This document shows, one piece after another, positions 1 through 11,586 of a DNA stretch of 64,000 nt. How positions within the stretch are numbered: the stretch's first letter is position 1; each line of letters begins with the position of its first letter. The stretch comes from Panicum virgatum (Eukaryota; Streptophyta; Magnoliopsida; Poales; Poaceae): positions 30,201,590 to 30,265,589 of the forward strand of contig NC_053153.1 in the NCBI RefSeq assembly GCF_016808335.1, given 5' to 3'. The notes under the pieces are model-generated. The model ran no database searches, was not told the origin of the DNA, and was given only the letters and a program-made list of their open reading frames with translations. A program made the position numbers and the translations under genes.

Positions 1-128
1 TCCTCCAGCCAGCCAACAATATTTTTCTCTCACACAGCTCCAGCACCAGCCACCAGCCAGCCAACAGTATTTTTCTCTCACACCACTCCAGCACCAGCCA
101 CTAGCACCAGCACAGCGAACAGAGTGAT
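1..128. repeat. MITE, copy 1 (cut by window edge)
   Basis: The sequence is made of the motif CAGCCAACA, TTTTTCTCTCACAC, CCAGCACCAGCC given twice in tandem and ends with GCGAACAGAGTG. The same building blocks occur in the complete copy at 8285-8438, which shows the inverted ends. This is a short non-autonomous DNA transposon of a type common in panicoid grasses. The left end is outside the window, so the target duplication cannot be checked. The superfamily (hAT-like) is a guess. Confidence 0.6.
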
Positions 129-253
129 TAGAACATTCTTCCAGCGCATATGCAAAAGGGAAATAAAGCATGTAAGTATTTTTATTGATTTTATTGATTT
201 TACTTTATTTTATTGAAAGCGGTAAAGGATACAGTTGACTTAGGGAAGGGACC
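129..253 (-). mobile_element. 3' remnant of a gypsy internal region
   Basis: Non-coding sequence directly left of the solo LTR. It ends in the GGACC that forms one half of the solo LTR's target duplication. Read on the minus strand it continues 7410-8637, after which the LINE-type leader CTAGCTTGGGGGAGG precedes the duplication. It therefore belongs to the same old minus-strand gypsy element that the solo LTR landed in. Confidence 0.45.
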
Positions 254-2466
254 TGAAGCGTCCCCTCATAAGAGGTGACTTAAATGTGATACAAATATCA
301 GTCCTAAGAGGCTGATAACACATTTATTACATCAGATGGTACATCACCGTACAACTCTATGTGGTAATGGGCAATGAAGCGGCACTATCGCGAGGATAAC
401 AACTAAAACCCAAACAAGAACGTTAACTACGAAGAGGTCATCAGAGTCTTGCGCCATACGAAGCTTCCTGCGGGTGACCCTATCCACTGGCAAGGTTGGG
501 TGCAGAACGGAACCCCTACTCAACGTCCTCGGGGATAAAGTCTAGATCTTCCTCTGTAAAAATTAAGCAAGGGTGAGTACAAACGTACTCAGTAAGTCCA
601 ACCACACCCACAGAGGGGGTATAAACAGAATACATACACAGAATAAATCAAGGATAAGGTTAGGGTTTAATTTTGCAGAAAGCTAATTTTTTTATGCATG
701 AGTTTATTTTGAAACTGTGTTTTTCTTAAAACAATTCTTTTATAGCCGGTGGGGTTGATCCACACAGGATCCAAGATTTTAAAAGTTGCTACCGGACTTC
801 CCATCCGCCGTAGCACACGGCACAGCTGCTGGTCACTTTTCCAAAACAATTCACGCCAACCCAACCATCTCTAGAAGAAATACTAGTTGTGTGACCAAAC
901 CGTAACTCGTCTAGTACCGTGGGTACGACTATTCAAATAGATTTTATACTCTGTAGAGGTGTGCAACTTTACCCACAAGCGGGGTACCACAGCACGATCA
1001 CCTTAGTGTCAGTGCAGATCCCTACAAAGCCATTACCCACCTTAGTTAGACCTGACTAGCCAACACGGGATCCACCAAGGGGTCATTGACTTATCACCGA
1101 GGTTTAACCGGGGCATAAGTCACACAGAGCTTATCCCTTCTCCTTGATCACCCGTTGCTCTCAGCTCTCCTAATGGCTATCAGACTAACTAGTGGGGTTT
1201 ATGCTAAGCCATTGTCACATACAGTGGTCGAGTGGTTTGCACGATAGTTGAGTTAGACAAGATGACACATCAACTCGGTCCTTAATTGTGACCAGATGGA
1301 TATCTCTTAACCTTGCTCAACCACACAGGTACGAGCACATCATTTGGTGTCCCACACAGGAATCACCGTCCATCTCGTCTAAGCATGTCTTTCATTTATT
1401 TTCCAAAAAAATATCATTTTTCCCATTTTGATACTCACGCTTTTCTTTGTTTTGAAAATATTTTATAATAATATTTGAAGTGCAATGAGTAACTGGGTCC
1501 TAAGCATTCTAGCAAGGTTTATGATCCAAACAGAGTAACTCATATTCAGAGACAAACCTAGGTTATCAAGGAATGGTCAAAACAATCAAGGAGTGGCTAT
1601 CCAACCGGATTTTAGCAGCAAAGTAATATGCAATTTTGAAAACAGGCCAATATGTTGTGTTTATAAAACTGGGACAAAATATGCATCAAAGGATGAGATT
1701 GAACTTGCCGTTCTCAAAGCCTTCCGGGAAGTCCTGATACTGTCCTTCGGGTTCGGGGTCGCGGTACTGGTCCTCTCACACTTGCTCACGGTACTGCTCG
1801 TCGACGAGTTCTTCCTCGTCCATACCATGATCTACGGCGCACACAAATAAGCACACAATAAAGAAAAAGTAAATAAAGGTTTTACCGTTGAGCTCGAATC
1901 AGGAAAAATTAAGATATAGAGATAGGAGTAATATTTTTGGGTGGTTTTCTAATGGCACGGCCGAAATCATGTTAGAAATGGTGTGGTAAAGTTTCGGGAC
2001 AAACGGAGGATCTTTGGCGCATGAAATGATAGGTCAAAGAGGGGTTTAAGGGCTAAATAAGGATCCGGGGGCCTATTTGTAATTATTTCTAGGAGTGAAA
2101 GGACTTGAATAGAATTTTGGAAAATGTTCGGGCTACTCTGGAAATTAGGCAGGGACCTACTCATAAATATTTTATGTAGTGGAGGGATCTTTTCTCAAAT
2201 GGAGAAATAAGAAGGGCTTCTTTAGAAGAGAACTAGAGAGGGGGGTTCTTTAAAGAAAATAGGAAAGGGCAGGGGGTTTTGGGCAAAATCGCCCCTTCTT
2301 CCTCTCGACAGGGAAAATTAGGGGAGGGGCAGGGGGCGCCGGCGGCGCCGGATTTCAGCGGCCTTAGGCCACGGTGGCGGCCGGGAGTAGGGGCAAAAGC
2401 AAGAGGGCGGTGAGAGGATCCTATTCCCCCACTTACTTCGAGCGGAGGCGGTCTGTGGAGGGCGGC

Positions 2467-3204
2467 TAATGGGGACGTGGGTTTCCGATCTTCCGTCAGA
2501 TTCTGGATAACTCTCGTTGTAGGCGGAGCGAGACACACCGATCCGGCTTCAGATCCTAAGACCCGAATCCAGCAATCTTAGCACCACAACTCCTCTGGTT
2601 ATCAACCGTGTCACAACCCGGTTGACCTCGCCAAAAAGGCTAATCCCTGCAAGCGCAATGAAGAACACAAGCAAGAACTCGAAAGAACGCAGCTCAATTG
2701 AAGTGACTCTGCAAATAAAAGATTAATCTCAAAGTTGGGGTCTCACAAACCGACACGGCGGCGAAACTGTTCTCGACAGAATAATCTAAGCAAAACCCAA
2801 GTAACCTAATGGCGGCTACTGTGTATATAGAAGAGAGAGGCTAGGGGGGCGGCCAAGGGGGTGGCCGGGCAACCCTAGGGAGTACAAGGCCTTCGGGCCA
2901 AAAAATTGGCGTGGCTGCATCCTGGCAGATTCTGGTCGTCATGTTGTTTCGACGATTCCCATCGACTCCGAGCGTATTTTGATATGGGATCAGTTGGGTT
3001 GGAAAGCTTATCTCCTTAGCTTTCCAACGATATATAGAACGTCCAAAACGGATCCCGTATGTGGCCTGGGCGTCCATTTTCGTGAGGCCTGCTCCTGCAG
3101 TCCGAACTGGACTCGCGAATAAATCGGACTTCAATGAGGATTGGACTTTGAACTCTATCTTCGCTTGGGCCTTGGTCATATGCATATTGGTCATGTCCTC
3201 GTCA
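2467..3204 (-). repeat. 3' LTR of the nested non-autonomous element
   Basis: 738-bp direct repeat of 5737-6474. It begins TAATGGGGACGTGG on the plus strand and ends ATGTCCTCGTCA. Confidence 0.85.
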
Positions 3205-3217
3205 TTCTCCCTTTCTT
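3205..3217 (-). promoter_or_regulatory. Polypurine tract of the nested element
   Basis: On the minus strand AAGAAAGGGAGAA lies immediately upstream of the 3' LTR. This is the expected place and composition for the plus-strand DNA primer. Confidence 0.7.
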
Positions 3218-3431
3218 GGTTTTGAGTCGTCCTCGACTCAAAGTCGCTGATGCTTGCAGAAGTAGTTGTTCCCATTCTTGACATGACCCTGCGTTGCTCC
3301 CCTTCTTGAAATTGAACCTGTTGTGACAAAACAAACAAAAAAGAACAAGAGGAACTCTGCGTGATAGGATTAGTCTTAAAATAGCCCTCTTTTTCATCAA
3401 AATGTTGCACAGCAAAAGGAGATTTTAGATT

Positions 3432-4025
3432 TTAACACATATAAACACGATGCACCATGTACTCTCCTTTACAATTATAATTGCCAATAAAGTGATATGT
3501 ACATCGAGATAACCATGGCAATCCAACACATTTAAATTTCTCCTCCAAACTACTAAGTGCACACAAAGTATCAAACTCTATATAACCCAAAGTATTTAAA
3601 GAAGACAACAATTTCCTTTCATCCTTTTCTGTAGCAATTGGAATCAAATGTTTATTTTTAGCATAAGTCTTTGGTTCCAAAACAAAAAGATCAGTTTCCT
3701 TCACAAGTTGTGGCACAGGAATAAATATAGAACTATCACACAACTCTTCTTTATCACAAAAATCAGTAGAATATTTATCATGTTTCAAAGTCAATTCAGA
3801 TTTGGTGTCCACTAAATGTTGCTCTATTATAGCATGAGTGATGTACAATTTCAGCACATCAAGAGAGCTCTTACCTGAGACAATTAACTGTTCATTCTCT
3901 ATCACCTTGTCTTCTATTTTAGATACATGCTGCAAAATATTAGGTCCAACAGAAGACAAAGCGATATCTTTCCTTTGTACAAAATCAGATTTAGAGGAAG
4001 CACTGTAACATCTGAAATAATCCAT
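3432..4025 (-). pseudogene. Conserved grass retroelement ORF, downstream of protease
   Basis: Open frame of about 197 codons that overlaps the protease-like ORF (3914-4567) in another frame. Motifs such as LEPKTYAKNKHLIPIATEKD and LPWLSRCTYHFIGNYNCKG look familiar from grass gypsy elements, where similar text follows the protease-like region. The function is unknown to me. The frame offset from the upstream ORF suggests a frameshift that broke one longer polyprotein. The reading begins at a codon for M in the other ORF's tail, so the true start is uncertain. Confidence 0.5.
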
Positions 4026-4567
4026 TCTTTTCTAAAAGGCTCATTCTTACGTCTCTCTGCTCTTTCAAGATCGGCTTCTAAAATTTCAGTTGCGGTCATA
4101 GATTTAAGTGTAATTTTTCTACCATTGTAGTTGAAAGAATATCTATTTGCAACCTTTTTATGTACCATATTATTTATATTAATCCATGGCGTTCCTAGCA
4201 ATAAATGACATGCTTGCATGGGTACTATATCAAAATCAGCACTACTCTTGTAGAAACCAATGCTAAATTCAATATGTGCAAATTCAGTTACCTTAATCTT
4301 ATCGTAAGAATTTACCCATTGCATATAGTATGGATGTGGATGTGGCTTTGTGGTCAGACCAAGCTTCTCGACCAGCTCTAAACTTGCAAGGTTGTTGCAA
4401 GTCTCACCATCAATGATGACTCGGCAACGTCGTTCCATCACGGCAAAGAAAGTCTGGAACAAATTGTTGAATTGATTTTGCTCCACTTTCTCCATTTGAG
4501 AACTCAGCACTCGTTGAGCAATCGCAGTGTTTCCTGACATTGTTAGTAAGTAGACAAGAGAAAACAC
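3914..4567 (-). pseudogene. Retroviral-type aspartic protease-like ORF
   Basis: Residues around VIIDGETCNNLASLELVEKL and later PMQACHLLLGTPWI match the aspartic protease-like domain of a grass gypsy group. In that group the active-site region reads DGxxCNNLAS instead of the usual DTG or DSG. The conserved hydrophobic-LLG motif that follows fits the protease fold. No reverse transcriptase, RNase H or integrase follows, so this is a protease-only remnant. The last 20 residues run into sequence that reads as unrelated. The product, if made, would process a Gag-like polyprotein; this is inferred from the family only. Confidence 0.6.
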
Positions 4568-5720
4568 AAAAGGTTATCCCTATCAACTACTATATGTGGA
4601 TGTGGATGGCGGAAACACAATCTCTCACGTCTTACCAAGCTCTTACAAGTGTTCTTACCAATGCAAAGCAGAGGATGGTACAACCGGTGGCTGTTTCGTG
4701 ATACCTGTGAGGAAGTGGTACCAAGATTGCAAGATCCTCTGGGTGTACTGATATGAAATAATATGTGGAGCTTCGGGGGGCTTTATTTAGTAGCAAGGAT
4801 TAGCACAATTGAAAATCAGATAGCAAAAATTGAATAAATATCCAAAGTACTTATCAATGTTGCTGGCCTAAACGTGTTCCTAGAACTAGTTCAAGCAAGC
4901 AAGCGACATATACCAAGCACAAAGGACACAAAAGGATGCAAGCACTTCTGATTTTTTTCTTTTTTTTGTGCGGCTCTTTTTTATGCACTTGCCTTTTTCT
5001 TTCTTTCTTTTTCTATTCAAAAGTGCCACAAGAGCAAGAGACAACTCCACACTATCACAAAATTATTGTCTGTAAATTACAGATTTGCTACACAAACTTA
5101 TACAGGCTGTTTGACAAATTTAGAGACCTCAAACACGAAAACTTACAACACGAAAGTTGTAGATCCTCCATTTATCTTTCTTTGCAATATATGGAAAGTC
5201 TCTTTTGGATAAAGGAAGTAGAAGATATTGACCCCGAAATACAGACTACTCAGAAATTTCTGGATCACTAACAGATTGACTTCCAATACAGATTAGGCGC
5301 AGATAACTACGTTTTCTGGAATTCTCACAATTGATAAAGTTGTAGATAATTTCACAAGCTTTCCAGAAAGTACTAGAACACAAAAATCTGAGTTTGTATG
5401 CGAGAGATATCAACAAAATACCGAACTGGACAGAGACAAGTCCGAACCGGACGTGATGACGGGATGGAAAAGGACACGGTGACACGATGCAAAACTCAAA
5501 CCAATCTAAGAACTCGATCTAAACCAGCAACAAGACCACGACTATGCACACAAACTCAATGATGCGGACTCCGATATCAAAATATGCAATGGCTTAAAAG
5601 GGCTAATGGGATGGGAAAACAGCACGAACACAAAATTTTCTAGGGCTTTTTGGTGGACTGTGGGACAATGGCGAAATTGATGAAACTAAAGATAGATGTG
5701 AAACCTGACAGTAAACCTGA
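4568..5720 (-). other. Non-coding leader of the nested element
   Basis: Leader between primer-binding site and the protease-like ORF. No coding signal was recognised. It holds a T-rich tract at 4953-5015 and otherwise AT-rich unique sequence. Confidence 0.5.
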
Positions 5721-5736
5721 GTCTCTGAATACCAAA
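5721..5736 (-). promoter_or_regulatory. Primer-binding site of the nested element
   Basis: On the minus strand TTTGGTATTCAGAGAC directly follows the 5' LTR. It resembles the initiator-Met tRNA primer site (TGGTATCAGAGC) with one extra base. Confidence 0.65.
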
Positions 5737-6474
5737 TAATGGTGACGTGGGTTCCCGATCTTCCGTCAGATTCTGGATAACTCTCGTTGTAGGCGGAGCG
5801 AGACACACCGATCCGGCTTCAGATCCTAAGACCCGAATCCAGCAATCTTAGCACCACAACTCCTCTGGTTATCAACCGTGTCACAACCCGGTTGACCTCG
5901 CCAAAAAGGCTAATCCCTGCAAGCGCAATGAAGAACACAAGCAAGAACTTGAAAGAACGCAGCTCAATTGACGTGACTCTGCAGATGAAAGATTAATCTC
6001 AAAGTTGGGGTCTGACAAACCGACACGGTGGCGAAACTGTTCTCGACAGAATAATCTAAGCAAAACCCAAGTAACCTAATGGCGGCTGCTGTGTATATAG
6101 AAGAGAGAGGCTAGGGGGGCGGCCAAGGGGGTGGCCGGGCAACCCTAGGGAGTACAAGGCCTTCGGGCCCAAAAATTGGCGTGGCTGCATCCTGGCAGAT
6201 TCTGGTCGTCATGTTGTTTCGACGATTCCCATCGACTCCGAGCGTATTTTGATATGGGATCAGTTGGGTTGGAAAGCTTATCTCCTTAGCTTTCCAACGA
6301 TATATAGAACGCCCAAAACGGAGCCCGTATGTGGCCTGGGCGTCCATTTTCGTGAGGTCTGCTCCTGCAGTCCGAACTGGACTCGCGAATAAATCGGACT
6401 TCAATGTGGATTGGGCTTTGAACTCTATCTTCGCTTGGGCCTTGGTCGTATGCATATTGGTCATGTCCTCATCA
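5737..6474 (-). repeat. 5' LTR of the nested non-autonomous element
   Basis: 738-bp direct repeat of 2467-3204. On the minus strand it begins TGATGAGGACATGACC. Confidence 0.85.
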
Positions 6475-7679
6475 GCGGCCCACGGTGGCAGGCGGCGGCC
6501 GGCTCTGGTGGGAGTGGAGGCAGCACTGCAGGGCTGGGTTGGAGCTACGGCGGCGGCGGTGGTGGTCGTGGGGGGCCTATTTATAGGCCGGCGAGGTGAG
6601 GGAGAGGGACACGCGCGTTGGCCGGCCGGACGGCAAGTTCGGCAGCCATTAATGGTGTGGGGCGGCTTCAGTGTCGCGGAACGGCGCGGAGGCGATGGAG
6701 AGGTGACCGCGGCGCAGAGGAAGGACACACAAGGGGGGCGGGGGCGCAAGGGGGTACGGCGACGTTGGAGCTCGGGCTCAGCGTGCTCCGAGCTCGCGTG
6801 GCCGGTGGCGCTGTGCTGCGCGGGCGTCGAGGCGAGCAGGGGGGTCGGTGGCGCGTAGCGGCGGCGGCAAGTGGCCGGTGGGGGCGGGGTAGCGCTAGGG
6901 CCGAGCGTGGCAGTGATGAGAGGGAGGAAGAAGGGAGAAGAAGGAGGGAGGAAAAAGAAAAGGAGAAAAGAAAAAGGGAGAAAGGAAAAGAAAAGAGAAG
7001 AGAGAGAGGTGTCGGCGCGATTCGCGGTGGCGGTCGGCCACGTGCGTGCTGCGGCATCCGGCTGGTCAGCGACGGTCGCGAGCGGCTTCGACGGGAAGGA
7101 AAAGAAAAAGAGAAGAGAGAGAGGTGTCGGCGCGATTCGTGGTGGCAGTCAGCCACGCGCGTGCTGCGGCGTCTGGCCGGTCAGCGACGGTCGCGAGCGG
7201 CTTCATCGGGAAGCGATGCGCACGCAGAACGAAGAAAGGTGAAACAAGGAGGGGACGGCGATTGATTCCGGTGTCGGGACGGCGGATCGCCGGGAAAGAT
7301 TTCGGTGAATCAGGATCTCAGACAGAAAATGATTTGAGCTTAGCATCGAAAAGATTTTGAAATAATTTTTAGTGAGTAGTTTATTTGGGTGAATTTTCGG
7401 GATGTTACAGGACCTCCCCCAAGCTAGCTCTTGGTTTAGGGTCCGATGAGCAGAACTTTCTCCATACCTTATCAGATCGAGGTTGAGTCGTCCGTACCTA
7501 GAGAAGTAGTAGCGGACGCCGACGTCTTCTTCTTGCGGCACACCTTCTTGGTCTTCTTTGGTGTTGTAAGTGGCGTCAGTGATGGATCCTCGGGTGTCAT
7601 GCTGTGGATTTCCCAATCCTCCCATGTTGGCTCCGTTGGAGGGTCATGAATCTCTCAATCTTCCCGGTCACATTTAGCA

Positions 7680-8157
7680 TATAACCCCTGCCCCTCGTTA
7701 TCCTAATGAATCAGGAATAGTTCATTCTTCTTGTTTTGAAACCTGAATTTCATGTTCTTTTCCATGATGAGGAAACTGATTTTCCCTGTTCCAACATCAA
7801 TCCTGGCATTGACATCTCTCAAGAATGGTCACCCGAGTATGAGCGGTATTCCCAGAATCCCAGATCGCCTTCCATATCGAGAACCACAAAGTCCGCGAGT
7901 ATGAATGTATCTCTAACCCGTACAGGAAGATTTTCAACAATTCCCTCGGGGTATCGTACGGTAGAGTCAGCCAGCTACAAACACATCATAGTAGGGGAAA
8001 AAGTTGGATAATTTGATTTCTTGTATATTACCTTGGGCATGATGTTGATACTTGCTTCAAGGTCGCATAGAGCCTGCTCGTAGTGGCAGTCGAAGATCGA
8101 GCAGCTGATCATCGGGGTTCCTGGATCCTCCCTGACTAATGCTGCTAATTCGGCCAT
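7680..8157 (-). pseudogene. Gypsy aspartic protease fragment
   Basis: The minus-strand frame at 7975-8157 reads ...SCSIFDCHYEQALCDLEASI NIMP, where intact relatives have a D-L-G-A-S-I-N-type active site; here G is replaced by E. Downstream in other frames one can follow ADSTVRYPEGIVENLPVRV and DLGIPLILGRPFL-like text to about 7730. The reading frame is broken by an in-frame stop near 7975. The fragment is not expected to be functional. Confidence 0.55.
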
Positions 8158-8284
8158 GTGAGCTTCTCCACATAACTAGTGAAGGGTGATCTCTTTGATT
8201 GCTTACCCCATCCGGTGGTCACTGCATTGACACTTTCTAGGGTTGACTTGGGTTGCCCCAAGATCTTCACTGTATCGACAGCGG

Positions 8285-8438
8285 TACTCACTCTATTTGT
8301 TTGACTTATCAGCCAACCAACTAGCAATGCTTTTCTCTCATACCAAATCAGCACCAGCCACTAGCCAAGCAGCAATACTTTTCTCTTATAACAAATCAGC
8401 ACCAGCCACCAGCCACAGCCAAGCGAACAGAGTGAGTA
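8285..8438. repeat. MITE, copy 2 (complete)
   Basis: About 154 bp with imperfect inverted ends: left TACTCACTCTATTTGTTTGAC (8285-8305), and the reverse complement of the right end TACTCACTCTGTTCGCTTGGC (8418-8438). The middle repeats TTTTCTCT..AAATCAGCACCAGCCA twice. It is the same family as 1-128. It interrupts the gypsy fragment on the minus strand. Confidence 0.7.
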
Positions 8439-8637
8439 GCAGCAACCAACTGAGCCTCAAGTATCTTGTTGAAGCTCAGCTGATTATTGTTGGTGGTGGA
8501 TCCATCTTCTAGATCCATCTTTGCATGAATGGTCTCCAAGGACTTGTCATTGGCAACAAGCTTCTTCCGGATATTTTCAAAAGGGCGCACTTGATAGCCT
8601 CACATGAGAAGAAGACGCAACCCATGAGCAATTAACA

Positions 8638-9742
8638 TGTCATCAATCCGAGGCAACACCTCCTCGACCAATCAGACGCAAGTACGAGGATTCCGGGACC
8701 CACATGGCATCCTAAACATGAGGAAACTTGGCATGCACATGTGCACTAGCCTTGGGGCCCACCAGGCAGCCTCCCGGACCAAAGGGGAGGTCGGTGGCCG
8801 CCGCTTTCGATCGGCCGACTAACCAAGTCGTCCGACCAAAGGTCGGTGCCTCTAACCTCCATCTCCCACGTGTCTGCTCTCCATTGGATGGCAAAGGCGG
8901 TTCCAGGTGCAAGGGGCTTCATCTCCCGGTCGAGCAACCATGTACCCCTCTATAAGTATGAGGGGGGGGGGGGCTCAAATGAGGACACAACTCACATTCA
9001 ACCTCTACTCCACTCACTTTTGGAGTGAGGAGCTCACCTTAGAGGTGTAGTGCTACCTAGGTAGTGCTAGGAAATTAAGGAGAGAGTGAGGAGAGGTCGG
9101 GGAGGTGCCGAGGTTGTCGGCCCCCGGTGCTCTTCTCCAGCTTGTACATCTACAGATGATTATCAATCATAGTAAGTGTTCGTGACTTCTTTTGTGCTTT
9201 AGTTTCTTAGTTGAGTAGTGTTAGTCCCCTAGTTGTTTACGAAATCATCATTCACTAGTTTAGTGTATATCTCTAAAGCATGACTCCTGATAGAGATAGA
9301 TATTCTGTGCAACTCTAGAGTTAGTAGAAGACGATGTAGATGTAGTGTCTAGACTAGATTCTACCTTAGGTTGTGATATCACCCCACAATTTGTAGAGGT
9401 AGCCAGTAAGTGGTGGCAGCCCTATTTAGTGCCATCGAAATCCTCCACATTCGGGTATGTCATAGTAGCCTCGATTACCTGAGCTCGCTAGTTTTATCCA
9501 CGGGAATCTGGTAGCCCGAAGTGAACAACTATTTAGCTCTGTCTTACCTTTGATTCATAGCCATAGAAATCCACTCAACCCTTTACCTCTTCGGTAGTGT
9601 GGTATCCTTGGATGAATATAAGGATTAGATAATATAATCACGTTCCTCAGTGGATACAATACCTTAGAATACTCTTGGGTGAAAACTACGATGATATCTG
9701 TGCGCTTGCGGGATTTATTCATGACGGTACGAAACGTCAACA
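8638..9742 (+). repeat. 5' LTR of a gypsy element (V)
   Basis: About 1.1 kb from TGTCATCAATCC to ...ACGTCAACA. It contains a TATA-like CTATAAGTATG at 8950 followed by a run of 12 G (8962-8973), and is directly followed by a primer-binding site and gag. Boundaries rest on TG...CA ends and the position of the primer site, because the partner LTR is missing. Confidence 0.6.
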
Positions 9743-9749
9743 AGCTTTC

Positions 9750-9767
9750 TGGTGCTGTTGCCGGGGA
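9750..9767 (+). promoter_or_regulatory. Primer-binding site of element V
   Basis: TGGTGCTGTTGCCGGGGA is close to the TGGCGCCGTTGCCGGGGA leader typical of Athila-like gypsy elements. It lies seven bases after the LTR end. Confidence 0.65.
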
Positions 9768-9850
9768 ACGATAGCTACATTATCTTAGGACCTAGTTCGC
9801 CCTTATATCTTTTTCATTGTCCTTGATTTTTACCTCTACACCCGCTACCC

Positions 9851-10083
9851 ATGGAGCAGCTATCCTTTCCACCGCTCTCTACCCCAAGGGGCGAGGTCTC
9901 TGAGCCCTCATCATCTTCCTCATCTAGCTATGAACTCGGCCCATGCTTCAAAGCCATGGTTCGGAATCGACACTTCTCTGGAGCAATCAATGATGATCCC
10001 CTCGATCATCTGAAAGAATTCGAGGAACTGTGCTCTAGCTCGGTAGTTCTAGGTGTGACACAAGAAACCTTGCGGTGGAAGTT
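9851..10083 (+). pseudogene. Start of gypsy gag (element V), truncated
   Basis: The ATG at 9851 opens a frame whose N-terminal part (FKAMVRNRHFSGAINDDPLD, HLKEFEELCSSS, TQETLRWKL) matches the gag N-terminus of Athila-like grass gypsy elements. At about 10,084 the text changes without a frame break into LINE reverse transcriptase (NYLRNKKGKTGACAIKLDMA). The result is an accidental in-frame gag-LINE fusion of 126 codons. The rest of gag is not found on the far side of the LINE. Confidence 0.65.
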
Positions 10084-11360
10084 GTGCATTAACTATTTAC
10101 GCAACAAGAAAGGAAAAACCGGAGCTTGTGCTATCAAATTAGACATGGCAAAAGCATATGATTCGTGTGGAATAATGGAGATTTTTGCACAATATTATGG
10201 AGGCATCGGGCTTCCCAGTAGGATGGTGTAACTTAGTGATGAGGTGTGTGACCTTTATAACCTTCACGGGGCTCCTGCTGTGTGCGGAAGGCCTGACCAG
10301 CATGTTAACAGCAAGAGGCCCTCAATTCATTTCAAGAGGGGTAAGGGTAAGCTGTCATGCCCCATGGATATCTCATTTATTGTTTGCTGATGATTGTCTA
10401 ATCTTCACACAAGCCTCGAAAAGGGTGACAGGATTGCGAAGATTTTGGATCTATATAATCGGGGTTCTGGCCAATTGGTGAACAAACAAAAACCGGCTAT
10501 GTTTTTTTAGTGCCAATTGTGATGATGCGGCTAAGGCGGAGGTGCATCAAGCTTTACAGATACCTACTGAGGCGCTGAGGGGAAGATATCTTGGGCCTCC
10601 AACGACAATTGGCAAGGTAACAGATGGAGTTTTTGACTATGTTCCGGATAGGATCTGTAACTTCGTTAATGGATGGGGAGAGAAGAGTTCGAGCTGTGCA
10701 GGGAGGGAGGTGCTTCTTAAGTCCAATGCATAGGTAGTGCCGACTTACCCAATGAGCTGCTTTAAATTGCCTGCAAACATGTGCAAGAAAATGAGGACAT
10801 ACATCTCCAATTATTGGTGGGGCAGCTCTATTGACAGCCACAAGATACACTGGCAGCGATGGTCGAAACTAACGAGAACTAAAGATGATGATGGAATGGA
10901 TTTCAGAGACTTGCCACTATTTAACCAAGATCTGTTGGGGAAGCAGGGGTGGCGACTTATGATGAGACCGGATTCATTATGTGCTAGAGTTTTGAAAGGG
11001 AAGTACTACACTCATGGGGATTTCTTTCAGCCACAAGAAAAAAGAGAAGCTCTGAAACATGGCGATCTATTTTGTGGGGAAGAGAAGCTCTCAACAAAGG
11101 CCTGATAAAGAGAATTGACCCTGGTGATACTGTCAATATATGGTCAGATAACTAGATTGGGGGTTTGTGATCCATGAAACCATTGGTGCGACGGGAGGGG
11201 TGGATGTAGAATGGGTACTTGAGCTGTTCGAACCAGGGACTAGATCTTGGAATGAACAGCTAATTCTCAAGGTGAGGCCTAGATTAAGAATGCAGGAGGA
11301 CATGATTGCTTGGGCCGATGAAAGGAGTGAATGGTACTCAGTCCGGTCATGCTATAGATG
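10084..11360 (+). pseudogene. LINE reverse transcriptase remnant
   Basis: Pieces in shifting frames: ACAIKLDMAKAYDS (palm motif A), GFPVGWCNLVMRCVTF, LLLCAEGLTSML, HLLFADDCLIF (FADD, motif C, at about 10,380), YLGPPTTIGK, then the linker text QGWRLMMRPDSLCARVLKGKYY. The TPSRGLRQGDPISPYLF segment expected between TFITFTG and LLLCAEGL is deleted. At least five frame changes and several stops rule out function. Confidence 0.75.
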
Positions 11361-11586
11361 ATTGAAAGCTGATCAAGATTAGTAGGAAGCGATGGCAGAA
11401 AGTGCTGCGGGCTTGTACGACAATACTATGTGGTGGACAGCTCTTTGGTGTTTGAAAGTACCACAAAAAATTTGGATTATTTGGTGGCGTGCAATGAACA
11501 ATTTCTTGCCAACCAAAGGGTAGCTTGGAAGAAGGCATATAGAGCGGGAGGATTACCGAGAGGTATGCGGCGAGCCGCGTTAGTCC

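Larger units (their letters stand above)
2467..6474 (-). mobile_element. Complete non-autonomous gypsy-type LTR element
   Basis: Two direct repeats of exactly 738 bp (2467-3204 and 5737-6474) bracket a 2.5-kb interior, and the whole is flanked by GCGGC duplications (2462-2466, 6475-6479). By hand I count about 17 substitutions between the LTRs (about 2.3%), a fairly recent insertion. The element reads on the minus strand. The interior has a protease-like ORF and a conserved grass ORF but no reverse transcriptase or integrase, so mobility would need enzymes from a partner. The ends are TGATGA...CCATTA rather than perfect TG...CA. Confidence 0.85.
254..7409 (-). mobile_element. Solo gypsy LTR (about 3.1 kb) with a nested insertion
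   Basis: On the minus strand the sequence starts TGTAACATCCCG at 7409 and ends ...GACGCTTCA at 254, a typical long grass gypsy LTR. It is flanked by identical 5-bp duplications GGACC (249-253 and 7410-7414). No second LTR, primer-binding site or polyprotein goes with it, so it is a solo LTR left by LTR-LTR recombination. Its native sequence is 254-2466 plus 6480-7409; the rest is the nested element at 2467-6474. The right part is GC-rich with purine runs (6930-7010, repeated in part at 7095-7130) that create long but meaningless open frames. Confidence 0.85.
7415..8637 (-). mobile_element. Gypsy internal fragment with gag end and protease
   Basis: On the minus strand the order is a gag C-terminal piece (8440-8600; contains SFNKILEAQLV), a linker (8157-8280; VKILGQPKSTLE), the protease region (7680-8157) and a terminal tract with CTAGCTTGGGGGAGG next to 7415. 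The order matches Athila-like grass gypsy elements. A MITE (8285-8438) splits the gag end from the linker. The left continuation is at 129-253, beyond the solo LTR. Confidence 0.6.

Noticed and set aside
6331..7265. Several long overlapping open frames on both strands in the GC-rich end of the solo LTR
   Set aside because: Composition-driven: low-complexity Arg/Glu/Gly or Ser/Leu text, no domain, inside an LTR with matching target duplications.
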